NCBI GenBank assembly: GCA_029844215.1
Contig: CM056733.1
Span: 44,777,142 to 44,841,141 of the forward strand
Source of the DNA: Przewalskia tangutica
Lineage: Eukaryota > Streptophyta > Magnoliopsida > Solanales > Solanaceae
DNA: 64,000 bases
Direction: 5' to 3'
The notes below the pieces were generated by a model. The model made no database searches. It worked only from the letters and a program-made list of their open reading frames with translations, and was not told the DNA's origin. Shown piece by piece: positions 1 through 11,307 of this stretch (position 1 is its first letter; the number at the start of each line of letters is the position of its first letter). The translations under genes and the position numbers were made by a program.

Positions 1-738
1 CGACACGTATTCCACATGATTCTCTGCCGAGTCCCACGAGATGGCGGGACACGTATTCCACATGATTCTCTACCGAGTCCCGAGATGGGCGGGACACGAT
101 TTCACATGATTCTTTCACGAGTCACGGATGGGCGGGACACGTATTCCACACGATTTACACCTAGGCTGGCGGTGAGGAAGGAGTTCCACGGGCGTGAGGA
201 TGACTTGAGGCGTGAGTCACGACTTGACATGATCGCTTTTATGTTGTGATCGTAGTTTGGTTATCATACATGTCTCCTGCTTTATATAGACTATTATGAT
301 TTCATTTACAATCTTTTACAGTTTCACATACTTGGTACCTGTTGTACTGACCTTCTTCGGGGGGCTGCGTTCATGCCGCAGGTAGAAGTACATCGGTTTT
401 GGATCTCGCCATAGGATCACGATTCGGCGTGTCGAAGCCCATTCTTGAGGCTTATCTTTTGGTATGTTACCACAGTGCAGTAGATGCTTGTACATTCGGG
501 GTATGGCGGGCCCTGTCCGTCATAGCATTGTAAATCTTAGAGTGCAGCCTTTGTTGTGGCGGGGTTTGTAAAAAGGATAACCATTCGGGTATTTATGTAT
601 ATATCGAAGGCAACTGCTTGGGTTGCTGTTTATTTATCATGTCTCTTAATTCATGTTCATGTTTTTATTTCCGATTTTCTCGATGTTGTATCACTAGGGT
701 GCCAGGGTAAGGCACGATCACGGGCCGGTTGGTCGTGT
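1..738 (+). repeat. LTR remnant (5' LTR, cut by window edge)
   Basis: This is the end portion of a long plus-strand LTR. It opens with about three copies of a roughly 50-bp minisatellite (CGGGACACGTATTCCACATG type). It then follows the usual family order: TTGGTTATCATACATGTCTCC, the hairpin CTGCGTTCATGCCGCAG near 364, and a GC-rich end resembling GGTGCCAGGG. It stops short of the normal terminus GTCGTGACA near 736 and runs straight into a polypurine tract. It is the 5' LTR of a plus-strand element whose interior is deleted. Confidence 0.75.
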
Positions 739-743
739 GATTT

Positions 744-756
744 CTAAGGGGAAAAA
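744..756 (+). other. Polypurine tract scar
   Basis: CTAAGGGGAAAAA directly precedes an LTR start (TGTTACACC). It matches the PPTs at 11272, 22495, 41072 and 57417. The whole interior between 5' LTR and PPT is missing. Confidence 0.7.
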
Positions 757-3604
757 TGTTACACCGTAAATTCGATTTAAGATAAGTTGACAAACATGTG
801 TTGAGCGGATTTTGAGCCTACTTTGGAGTGTTGTACCCGTTTTAAGAATTGAGGATGTTTTAGCAAGCCTAGTATAAAGTTGGATGAGCTAGTTCAGCAA
901 CAACCGCTCGTCGATGGGACATCGGAGCGGAGGTATGGGCGTTGGAAGTTCACGACGGCGCAGAAGGAAGGATTTTGAAGCGTCTAGCGCGTAGCGCCGC
1001 AGCGGCGCCATAAATCTTGAAAATCCTCACGAGGTTTGGCCATGCGCCGCGTCAGGCGCGCCAAGGCGGGATTTTCTGCGGAAAGTGCTAAAATCGAGGA
1101 TATTTTGAAAAGGGCCTTTGGGAGGGTGACAAGTGTCCCTCCCATCTTGTTGACCAAGAAAAGGGCCCTATTTTAGGACCAAGTCTTGAAAGACTTGGTC
1201 ATTTCACCTTAAGAACTCTTATGAGCTTCTCTCCCTCTCTTCTCTCAAGGTTTTGAAGAAAGCTTGGCCTAGAGTATTGTGGGGCTTGGCAAGAAGGCAA
1301 AGTGTTGATAGACTTGTGGGAAACTCACGAGGACGAGTTTGACGGAAAAAGGGATTGAAGAAAAAGGGCTTTGGAAGGAAAAATCTAAAAGGTAAAAGAT
1401 TCTGTTTTCTCTTGGAAATTAATAATAATGCTCGTATAGTTGATTTTGACTACGGGACTCATGTTTATGGGATGGATAAGTATTATGGATTGCTTGTAGC
1501 CATAGAATCCGAAATGTTATACAAGCCACTTGAAGATTGGATTACTAATTGGTCGTTTATTAGGAATCGTCGCATGTTACTTACTTGAAGATTATAGTAA
1601 TTATAATAAAATGCGACTTGATATCATGTCATGCTACCAATTTGGTTTGAAATGGAAATTGGATAAGAATTAGTATTGTTGTATTCATTATGGCCGAAAT
1701 TGGACTAGTAGTTGTATTAGTTTGTTATCGTTTATGGGGCGGAATTTTACACGTCTAGTAGGCGTGTAATCCCCTATTGACTAATTGCTTTGATTGTGCC
1801 TTAAATGTGGCGTGTTTGGTTATTGTATTCGGCCTTGAAAAAGGTGGCAAAGTAAGTAGAAACAAAGGAGGTGCTGTCCAATTTTCCGAAGAATTTAGAG
1901 ACTTTACACTTATAATATTCTACGTTTGAAGAAAGGCTTTAATAGACGTATTGTGAATATTATAGGTTGACATACTACGGGCGGGACTTTGTACTTGGCA
2001 AGTGGTTTGACCCGGCGAGGTATGTAGAACTTTTCCTATCCTTTGAGCATGACTAGTTGCACGTATATAGTACGGTAGACGTACAAGATCTTGATATCCT
2101 TTACTAGTTTATTGAATGGCCAAGTCGGGTGAGTTAGGAGATTAACTCACTTCTTTGAAAGTATTAAGGATGTCTAATGTTTTATTAAACTTAAGGGACT
2201 TGAAGAGTTTTAAAGTATGTGATACTTGTATCGTTTTAAACGTATAAGTCCCTTGGATAGGAAATTTGTACTTGACTAAGGTATAAAGTGAATATAACGA
2301 CTTTATGGAGAGTTGGTTATATTAGCTTTATGGAAAGGTAAATGGCTTGTTTTAACGAAAAGGCAATTTGATGTTTTAAGGCATAAATTGCCTAAGGTTT
2401 TATAATAAAAGGAGTCACTTGATTTAGAAACCTAACTTTATGTTTAAAGGTATTATGACTTGTCTTGAAAAGTAATTTTGACTTGATACTACGGTTTATA
2501 GTATCTTGGAAGTTTGATATGAAAATGAGTCATTTTCAAAAGGGTAGAAGTACGTAGTACTTTGGGTTAAACTCCCGGTTTTATTATAACATATTAGTGC
2601 CTTAAATGTACCAAAATGAGAGTGTAGATGAATAAGACTAATAAGAAGTTAGGGGGAGTTCTAACTTGCTTATTCATTGTATGACGCCGGTTTGAGATAG
2701 GGTAAGAGTATAAGTGAGGGGCAGACCCCCAAGACGCTATACCACCTTCTCCAGGATAAGAGTATAAGTGAGGGGTAAGCCTCCAAGACATTATACCACA
2801 TGCTTTATTACCATCTTCAGGGTAAGAGTATAAATGAAGGGAAAAAACCCCAAGACGTTATACCACCTGCTTCAGGGTAAGAGTATAAATGAGGGGAAAA
2901 AAACCCCAAGACGTTATACCACCTGCTTCAGGGTAAGAGTATAAATGAGGGGTAAAAGCCCCAAGACGTTATACCACCTGCTTCTATGGGTTCGCTACCC
3001 ATGATATGATCGGGAGTCTCCTATTATGATGTTGTACGTATTCCCTTGATTTACTCTCATTGTTAGTAAGGCACTGTGTACTGTAATTTTGTTATCATCC
3101 ATGTCTCCGGCTTTGTTTTAAACTTATGTTGTAATTACAGTACTTTTCAATTTTACATACTTAGTACATATTGTGTACTGACCTCCTTCCCCGGGGGCTG
3201 CGTTCATGCCGCAGGAAAGGGTAAGCAGGTGGTGGATCCTCATTCTTAGGATCACTTATCAGACGTCAGAAGCTCCATTTATCCGGAGGCTTGTCTCTTT
3301 TGGTACAATCTTTTCCCTGGTGTTGTAGATTTATGTACATTCGAAGTGCAGCGGGGCCCTGTCCGCCACGATTATTATTCCTAGAGTGCAGATTCACATA
3401 GGTGGTTGGGTGTAGAAGCGATGTTGTACAGTTGTACTTTTGATTATATTATATTATGGAAGGCGGCCTTATCGGCTAGCCTGTGATGTTTTATTGTTTA
3501 CACATGGGTTTATGTTGTGTATGTTCCGCTGCTATTCGTTGATGTATACCCTAACAGGGTGCCCAGGTAGGGCACCAGTCGTGACCCGGGGTCGGGTCGT
3601 GACA
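757..3604 (+). repeat. LTR, plus strand (3' LTR of deleted element)
   Basis: The LTR starts TGTTACACC and ends GGGTCGTGACA, about 2.85 kb. In order it shows a degraded palindrome near 1126, a TACACGTC block near 1749, the CGAGGTATGTAGAAC block near 2017, a minisatellite, the leader hairpins (CTGCG/CGCAG near 3198, GATCCT/AGGATC near 3235) and the terminal hairpin GGTGCC/GGCACC near 3558. Its right edge abuts a minus-strand gag interior, so this element inserted there. The matching TSD would lie left of the window. Confidence 0.85.
2699..2986 (+). repeat. 55-bp minisatellite in LTR
   Basis: About five tandem units of roughly 55 bp have the core GGTAAGAGTATAAATGAGGG and CCCCAAGACGTTATACCAC. 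The same unit recurs at 53664-53824 in another LTR. Confidence 0.85.
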
Positions 3605-3891
3605 CTATCCTCCCATTCACTAGAGGTTCGTCACATAAGCCAAAGTATTTCTACTGTACATCCTTCCCTATCGGTCTTACACTGTTACGGGGTAATTACA
3701 ACTTGTGAACTCTACACAACTATAGTCTCAGTTCACTTATCATTCTTGTCAACATTCTTAACTTTTCACCTTACTAATCAAAGTATTCCTACCTCTGGGG
3801 GTACTATCACTTACAACTGCTAGCAACAAAGGGAAAACATACATGCTAGGGCGAAATCTGAATCTATCAATGCATGTATGATTCAAAAGAA
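3605..3891 (-). other. Retroelement interior downstream of gag, no coding
   Basis: This is the interior of a minus-strand element between the gag zinc-knuckle region and the inserted plus LTR. I see no protease or polymerase motif in it. Confidence 0.5.
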
Positions 3892-4741
3892 TCAAAATAT
3901 ACCTGTAACCCCATGAGATGTTGCCTCCTGATCCTTCCTAGTAGTCACGTCAGCTATGCGGTTCGAAGGACCGCCAGAACTATAAACTCCACCCTGACCT
4001 CTACCACGGCTGGCTGACATCTGAACACCTGTCACGGGGGCCTTGGCCGTGGAGGAAAGGGAACCAACTACCGGCCTCATAGGCTGAGCCACCTCACCGG
4101 TGCTCTTTCTAAAAGGACATACCCTCCGAATATGGCCCGGACGGCCACAATAAAAACAAACACCTGTGCCATAACGGCATTTCCCCGAATGACGCTTACC
4201 ACATCTGAAACACTGAGGAATAGGTGGCCTCGACTGAGAAAATCCTCGGCTCCTCTGAGAACCTCGACCCCTGGAGCTTGGACCGGCTCCTAAATACCTT
4301 ATGGGGTCCAATATCCCACCTGTGAACTGCGGGGGTATGTACTGGGTAGGCTGGGACGAATATCTCACTCATTGAGGCGACTCGTCCAAAACTCACCGGA
4401 TAACCAACCGGTCTAGCCTCTTACGCCGATCTCCGTTGGCCCTCTACCTCTCTGTACACACCGCCGCCGGCCGAATAACCTCCTGTGATGAATCAGAGCA
4501 CTGCTATCTTGGTCAATAACATAACCGCTTCCCTCATGACCCTATAGTCTTCTCCTAACTGAGAAACTGGAGGCTCTGGTGCTGGGGTCTCAAAACCTGG
4601 CGCAGAAGAACTCGCCGACTGCGGCACAATATCCGGTATACCCTGGGCACGAGCCCTATCAACTCTCTGAGTCTGACTAGTAGCTCCTGCTACTCCTTTG
4701 CCCTTCAGGCGCTTGCCCTCCTCGAGGCATAATCGTAACAC
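3892..4741 (-). pseudogene. gag remnant with two CCHC zinc knuckles
   Basis: Gag forms the retrotransposon particle and binds element RNA. The frame 4368-3892 has two knuckles: CFRCGKRHSGKC (residues 53-64, CX2CX3HX3C) and CFYCGRPGHIRRVC (71-84, canonical CX2CX4HX4C). A second open stretch at 4741-4493 lies near the N-terminus in another frame; the likely true start is an ATG near 4723. The conserved central gag core (WDEF...F.P..R type) is absent, so frameshifts and an internal deletion have broken the gene. It follows the LTR, PBS and leader hairpin at 4924, 4905 and 4836 in the usual order. No pol follows it. Confidence 0.8.
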
Positions 4742-4835
4742 AAAATTACGTCAGAGGAACTATCTTACTAACACTCTATGGCACGATCTTAGAGTGAGAA
4801 GAATGAAATCAACTCCTAAAGTCCTGTAGCCTCAC

Positions 4836-4871
4836 TGTTTATGGGTGTGGCGCGCAACACACCGATAATCA
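4836..4871 (-). other. Candidate dimer-initiation stem-loop (GCGCGC loop)
   Basis: In the element sense strand, TGATTATCGGTGTG pairs with CACACCCATAAACA (two mismatches) around the 8-nt loop TTGCGCGC. The loop hexamer GCGCGC (4850-4855) is self-complementary. It lies between the PBS and the gag start. Confidence 0.55.
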
Positions 4872-4904
4872 AGACTCTACTAGACACGGTCTGAGACATT
4901 TCGA

Positions 4905-4922
4905 GGTGATCGCTCGATACCA
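4905..4922 (-). other. Primer binding site (initiator Met tRNA type)
   Basis: The sense strand reads TGGTATCGAGCGATCACC immediately inside the LTR end. The plant initiator-Met PBS is TGGTATCAGAGC, so one A is missing. Confidence 0.7.
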
Positions 4923-5589
4923 CTGTCACGCCCAACCCGGGCGTGGTGGTGCCCTACAGGCACCCTTCTACCTTAACAACTAAGTAAATCATGGAAATTA
5001 AATAACGCCTCATTTTTTTTAAAACCAACGTGCGTGCGAGGCCACACCGACAAGGCCGCCATATAATATACATAAACAAAAGACACTACACCGCATACGA
5101 GTCCAATCCACATATGAATACAGACCTAAGAGTTTACGAAACATGACGGGACAAGGCCCCGCCGTACCATAACCGTACAAAGCACATCAAGGAACTATAC
5201 CAAAAGATAAACTCGAGCGAAGGAGCTATCCAAAACTCGAAGGCGGTCCTACACCTGCAGATCACCAAACTGCGTACCTAAACCTGCGGCATGAACGCAG
5301 CCCCCCGAAGGAGGTCAGTACGAAGAATGTACCAAGTATGTGAACAGTAAGTACTGTAATGAAATCATAACAGTCTAAACAAAACAGGAGACATGTATGA
5401 TAGCCAACCTACAGTACACAATACATAAGCAGTTATATCAAGTCAGGGACGCATGCCCTCAAAGTCACTATTCAAATATAACTATGGGTCTCACGCCCAT
5501 AATATCAATCATGCCCGTGGAATCCTTCCTCACTGCCGGCAGTCCATGATATAATGTAACACCAATAAGCATATCCAAGGAGTATCCCT

Positions 5590-5945
5590 CGTGGTCGCAT
5601 GCCCCGGAATCCCACATCGTATAAGCATGACCATGGGTATACAAACAACCGAATCAAACCGCTCCCGGTCACGTGCCGGAATCCACATCGTATAAGCGTG
5701 TCGAGAGTATCCTCGTGGTCGCATTCCGGCATCCCACATCGTATAAGCATGACCATAGGTATCCTCGCGGTCGCGTGCTTGGCATCCCACATCGTATAAG
5801 CATGACCGTAGGGTAACACAAACAAATCCGAATCTAACCCGACTCGGTCACATGCCGGAATCCACATCGTATAAGCATGTCAATGAGTATCCTCGTGGTC
5901 GCGTGCCCCGATCCCACATCGTATAAGCATGACCGTAGGTAACAC
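5590..5945 (-). repeat. Irregular tandem repeat in LTR
   Basis: Repeated blocks of about 50-90 bp are built on CCCACATCGTATAAGCATG. A related unit occurs at 19553-19670. Confidence 0.7.
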
Positions 5946-6089
5946 AAATAATGGAAGCATACCGTGGAATCTCACTCACCGTCGATGCGTCAAGTAAACT
6001 TACAAGGCGGTAATTCTCCAACGTAAGTCGCGGCAACGTAATAAAACATAATACTAGCACTCAAAGACTATCACCAGCACATATAGGCA

Positions 6090-6455
6090 ATTCTCAATTA
6101 ATCAAGCCAAAGTACTTATCAAGGCACACATAGAATAATTCTCAATTAAACAGGCCAAAGTACTTATCAAGGCACACATAGAATAATTCTCAATTAAACA
6201 GGCCAAAGTACTTATCAAGGCACACATAGAATAATTCTCAATTAAACAGGTCAAAGTACTTATCAAGGCACACATAGAATAATTCTCAATTAAACAGGCC
6301 AAAGTACTTATCAAGGCACACATAGAATAATTCTCAATTAAACAGACCAAAGTACTTATCAAGGCACACATAGAATAATTCTCAATTAAACAGGCCAAAG
6401 TACTTATCAAGGCACACATAAAATAATTCTCAATTAAACAGGCCAAAGTACTTCG
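6090..6455 (-). repeat. 48-bp minisatellite (8 units)
   Basis: Eight near-identical 48-bp units carry the core CCAAAGTACTTATCAAGGCA. Because 48 is divisible by three, the array gives an artificial open frame with a repeated 16-residue peptide. It is not a protein gene. Confidence 0.9.
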
Positions 6456-7983
6456 TACGTGCATTCTTTTCAAAAGACTCCTTTTTATGTAAAACCCCAA
6501 GATACTAACACCTGTAGTATCAAGGCGTGTCTACTTTTCAAAGTAAGTTACTACACCTTTAGAAAACTCATTTCAAAGCTTGGAATCAAGTAACTTCAAA
6601 TTTTCACAATCTAGGCAACTTATGCCTAATAATCAAAATAGACAACTTTCTTAACCTTCCATAAAACCGTTATAACCAACTTCCCATAAAGCCGTTATAA
6701 CCCTTTATGGTTTTAGACATATTCATTCCTTTTTATAACCAAGAGACTTATACTTAAAACCAAGTATCACATACTTACAAATCAAGTTCTTAACTTTCAA
6801 AATACTTCAAGTCTCTTAATATTTAGAAAACAAGTTTCTTCTACTTTTAAACCTCAAGTAACTCACACCATTAAAACAAGTTACTTCTCTTAAATCATGT
6901 CATTTCTCCTCTCTTAAAACAATTAAGTAAATCACTCCTTTGACTCCCCTAAAGTCATTATAACGACCCTTAGGTTTTAGAAAATCGGGAAGCACTTCCT
7001 TTGTTTCTACTCACTTTGCCACCTTTTTCAAGGCCGAATACAATAACCAACACGCCACATTTAAGGCTCCAAACAACAACCAAACAAAGGGGATTACACG
7101 CCTTACAATACGTGTAAAATTCCGCCCCACAATTAATATCAAGTAGTATAAAAATCCAAGCCATTCTCGGCCAACTTATAACCAACAACAAGTCCTTTCC
7201 AATTCTTTTTTCCAATTCCAAGTTCTAAGGTCTAACATGTTATATAGCCATAAACAACTTCAACAACTACAATTTCCTTCTTTATACAACATGCGACGAC
7301 TTAAACTAATAATCAACTTGAATTTCAATCTTAAGGCTAAACATGCTAGTTTTCGGATTAGGGTTCCAATAGCCAATACAATTATCAAACTTCATACTAT
7401 ATAACTCATGCTTGCTAATATCCATAGCTACAACAATAAGTAAGCCTTAATTGCTAAAACGACAAAAGTTATACCTTTATAAGCCCTTAAAATTTCTAAG
7501 ATTCAAAGTCGCGCCTTAGAAATTTTTAGCTCCTTTCCTTATGTTCCAATCCGCTCCAAACACTCCTTAGAAGCCTATGAAGAACCCATCTTCAAGTTCC
7601 AACTTCAAAGTTGAAGAACTCCTTAAGTTTCCGCCTTGCGACTAATACGAAAACGTCGTTTTTCCGAAATATTTCTATTGAGATATCCTTACAATACCCT
7701 TAGGGACATTGGGTTTAAGTCTTGTGAATAAAGAACCAAAATTGCAAAATCTTGTCTTCCAAAAGACCACAAAGCCGAGAGCAACCTTTGAGGAACAAGG
7801 TGTTCTCTAATTTTTCTAAGTGTAGAAATGCCAAGTCTTGCTACTTAGGATGATATATAACACATTGGAGGGTTTAGATTAAAACACTTGTTAAAATTGG
7901 ATGAATGGGATCAAGCCAAATGGCTCTTGACTTGGTCAACAATGTCAAGCTCTTAATTAGCAAGACTTTGTCATCTACACATT

Positions 7984-7988
7984 GGTCA
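7984..7988. repeat. Target-site duplication GGTCA (left)
   Basis: GGTCA directly precedes the LTR start at 7989 and is repeated at 16900-16904. Confidence 0.95.
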
Positions 7989-9012
7989 TGTAACGACCCG
8001 TCCCGGGGCCCGTTACTGGTGCCTTATCCCGGGCACCCTAGTGACACAACATCAGAGAAAACCAGCGGAAAATAAAACTTTAAACAAGAAACAAGATATA
8101 TGATCATAAAACAGGCCAACCCAACGGTTACCTTCCAATAACATATATAAATACAACTCTTTCAAAACGAACAGTTTAATCCTTTTTACAAACCACACTT
8201 GTGATTACTATGCACCTCTAAGATTTACAACAACTATGACGGACGGGGCCCGCCATACCACGAATGTACAAGAACCTACAACTCGGGAACACATACCAAA
8301 AGATAAGCCTCGGAGAAAGCGGAGCTTCCCAAACGCTGAATCGAGATCCTAGGCGAGGATCCACGGCCGATGTACCTCTACTGCGGCGTGAACGCAGCCC
8401 GGGAGGTCGATCTGGTACCAAGTATGTGAATCGTAAAATCAGAATGAAATCATACTAGTCTATATAAGCGGGAGACATGTATGATAACCAAACTACGATT
8501 CACAACATAAAAGCGATCATGTCGGCCGTGGACTCGCCTCAAGTCATCACTCAAATATAACTATGGGTCTCACGCCCACATCAATCATGTTCGCATCACG
8601 GCGCGTGCCGGTCTGCATCGGTGTAGACATGTCCATGATGCAACAATAATACCAATGCCCCACGGCCACGTGCCGGAATTCTACCTCGGTGTAGACACAT
8701 CCGTGACATCAACAATAATATCTTGGGTGATCAACCACCTGCGCGTGGCCACATGCCCCGAATTCTACCTCGGTGTAGACATGTCCATGTAACCACAATA
8801 ACAATATATCGGTAATCAACCCGGCCGCGTGGCGCGTACCGGAATCTGCGTCGGTGTAGACATGTCCATGTGACATCAACAACAAAGATAATCAAAATGG
8901 AAACATACGTGGAATTCTCCATCATCGCCAAGACGTCCCAGATAAGTTCTCAACAAGTCGACCGCCTCTATCGAGAGGCGGTAACGTAAATACCACACTT
9001 GCACAACAAAGG

Positions 9013-9141
9013 CTATCATCACAAGCATAGGCAAGTTTCACAACAACAAGCATAGGCAAGTTTCACAACAACAAGCATAGGCAAGTTTCACAACAACAAG
9101 CATAGACAAGTTTCACAACAACAAGCATAGGCAAGTTTCAC
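9013..9141 (-). repeat. 25-bp minisatellite (5 units)
   Basis: Units of 25 bp carry the core ACAAGCATAGGCAAGTTTCA. The same array is at 14667-14790 and, with four units, at 43285-43378. Confidence 0.9.
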
Positions 9142-9784
9142 ACAACTCAAAGTACTTTCATTTTATGCCAAAGTCCGGGTTTTAACCCTAAAGTACTACG
9201 TACGTTAAATTCTTTAAAAGAGATCCATTACTTTTATCAAAGTCACCCGATACCCGTAGTATTAGAATGACCAACCCACATTCCTTTTCAAAATCAAGTA
9301 ACAACATTCTTTTCCTAAGTTCCAGTTTGCCTAGTTTCAATTACTCAAGCTTCTCATTTTCAAATGGTTTCATAGTTCCCAAACTTAATCACTTGATTCC
9401 TTTTTAGAACAATTGAGTAATATATGTCTCACGTGAGAGTAGGTTATTCTTGTTTACAACATTCTTATTACAATGACCATGATCTAGAAAATGTAATATC
9501 ATTTTGTCTTATCTTAGTTTCTACATGCAGATGGAGGTTTCTCTTGGTTTTAATAAAACACATCATTATTCAATACATTTTCCTTTATTAATCTTTGCGG
9601 TGGTGCAGCCGATACACATTCGATTTCCAAATCAGTAAAACATTATCCCTTTAAAAACCAAGTACTCATTACTCACGAATGAGGTTTCACACAAACATCC
9701 ACATTAAAACAAATAAGTTAAGTCTCTTATCTTATAAGATCAAGTCTCTTAACTTCTAACATCAAGAAACCATTTTCTTACCTA

Positions 9785-9834
9785 CATAAAGTCGTTATAA
9801 CCAACTTCCCATAAAGCCGTTATAACACTTTATG
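9785..9834 (-). promoter_or_regulatory. Paired GTTATAAC module
   Basis: Two palindromic GTTATAAC sites, each in a CATAAAG(T/C)CGTTATAAC context, are enclosed by CATAAAG and CTTTATG. The 50-bp module recurs in nearly every LTR here. Its function is unknown. Confidence 0.5.
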
Positions 9835-10829
9835 TTTAAACAAACAAATACACTTAGCACTGTCGTCCACCGTACTACATAGCTACACACATATCATGCT
9901 AGAACAGATAGGAATAGGTTCACATACCTCGCGACGAGTATCGATGATAAGCAAAATGCTCCAAGTACTACAACGCGCTAGCCACTTTCCACTCGCCAAG
10001 TAGAATACGCTACTCTTAGTACTTTCACCTAGAAAGGTCACAAACGTCATTAACTTGAAACACAAGGTTCCATTTCTCTGAGAAAATTCGGCACCTCCCA
10101 TGCAGCGTAAATCTCCTCTCTATCGAGGCCGCCACCAAGCCAACCAGGGGGTTTACACGTCTAACCTGACGTGTACAATTCTATTCGAGAGTACTACACA
10201 AGTCTCTGCAATACGATCTATGTAAATACAAAGGCGCTTCTTTTCTTTATTCTTGGGCTTAAGTCAAAAGACATTGCCGCAGTACTAAGCTTAGTTCTAT
10301 ATATAGTATACTTCAACTATATATTCTTATAACATGTAATTTCCAACTACAAATAGAGGGACAAGATAATTACCTCGATAAGCCCATAATTATCCAAGTT
10401 AAATGTCGATCCTTAGCAACGTTTAGCTCGACTCGGTGCTCCATCCCGCTCCAAACAACCCAGAAGTTCTAACCAACTTCTACTTAAATACTTCAATCAA
10501 TCAATGAAGATTTTCTTAGGGTTTCGGTTTGAGACTAAAGGGACAAAAGGGTAGTATTTCCTGCTCTACGTATAGAGGTATCTTTGGAATACTAAACGGT
10601 ACAAGGCTACGGTATTGTGGGAATTATAACAATCCCTGGAAGACAACTTTCCACCAAAGGGGGGGGGGGTTGGCTCGGCTAGCACACTAGGCTAGGGGGA
10701 GGGGGTGTTCTCGGCCAAAGGCCACACGAAAAGGGGAGGGAAGGCTCTCGGTTTAGAGCTCACAAGGGGAGGAGAGGGTTTCAAGACTTGGAAGTTTTGG
10801 AATGGATGAAGTCTTCACATTTAGGGGGG

Positions 10830-10838
10830 TATTTATAG
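10830..10838 (-). promoter_or_regulatory. TATA box of LTR promoter
   Basis: The sense strand reads CTATAAATA about 435 bp from the LTR 5' end. It is equivalent to 16466, 45365 and 59511. Confidence 0.55.
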
Positions 10839-11041
10839 CAAAACCAAAGGCCAACCAAGGGCAACGATCCTTCCAAGTGTATAGCTAGTGTAAGGACAAG
10901 ATTAAGCCAAGTGCACCCTAAACCCTACTCCACAAAACAAGGCACAAAACATGGCACCAAACAAGCCACAAAACAAGGCCAAAACAAAGGAGCCAATAGG
11001 CCATGAAAGCGTGACCCAATCGGCCAACCCAACGCCACTGA

Positions 11042-11059
11042 GGGTGACAAGTGTCACCC
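11042..11059. promoter_or_regulatory. U3 palindrome, CAAGTG core
   Basis: GGGTGACAAGTGTCACCC is an 18-bp palindrome apart from its core. Other LTRs carry the perfect form with a CACGTG G-box. Confidence 0.5.
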
Positions 11060-11271
11060 TCCGTTGGTCCAAAACATTTCGTCTCTCGGAAAAATTCGCA
11101 AAAATACTAAATGACATAGCCGGAATTTTCCCAACGTAAGCTGTGGAAACGTTTCGTCGGAAAACGACTCTATTCGGCACTTGTGCCCAAATTTCGAACC
11201 AAAGCCTAACTTAAGGCTCAAATTCTCCACGTACGTCCTTACGTACATACTCTGGAAATACGGGGTATAAC

Positions 11272-11288
11272 ATTCTCCCCTCCTTAGA
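11272..11288 (-). other. Polypurine tract
   Basis: The sense strand reads TCTAAGGAGGGGAGAA directly before the 3' LTR start TGTTATACC. It primes plus-strand DNA synthesis. Confidence 0.85.
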
Positions 11289-11307
11289 AACATTCGTCCC
11301 GAATGTT
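11289..11307 (-). other. PPT-adjacent hairpin
   Basis: The arms AACATTCG and CGAATGTT enclose a 3-nt loop just upstream of the PPT. The feature is conserved at 22511, 41088 and 57433. Confidence 0.6.

Larger units (their letters stand above)
4924..7988 (-). repeat. LTR, minus strand, part 1 (split by insertion)
   Basis: The left edge is TGTCACGCCC next to the PBS, so this is the 5' LTR of the minus gag remnant. It contains leader-hairpin sequence near 5281, two minisatellites, the GTTATAAC module near 6660-6715 and a TATA-like GATATATAAC near 7850. A complete 8.9-kb element interrupts it at 7989. The LTR resumes at 16905 and ends at 17261 (GGGGTGTAACA). Confidence 0.85.
7989..11271 (-). repeat. 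3' LTR of gag-only element
   Basis: It runs from TGTAACGACCCG to GGGGTATAACA (3283 bp) and pairs with 13655-16899. It includes a tandem array (8600-8880) built on GGTGTAGACATGTCCATG, a 25-bp array (9013-9141), the conserved 150-bp block, the GTTATAAC module at 9785-9834, an 11-bp G tract at 10659, TATA at 10830 and the U3 palindrome at 11042. Confidence 0.92.

Noticed and set aside
6102..6500. 132-residue repetitive open frame (16-residue repeat)
   Set aside because: It is the translation of the 48-bp LTR minisatellite; the period is divisible by three, so the frame stays open by chance.
8600..8880. Regularly spaced repeats resembling a CRISPR array
   Set aside because: Plant retrotransposon DNA; the units are tandem LTR repeats with homologous, not unique, spacers, and no cas genes are present.
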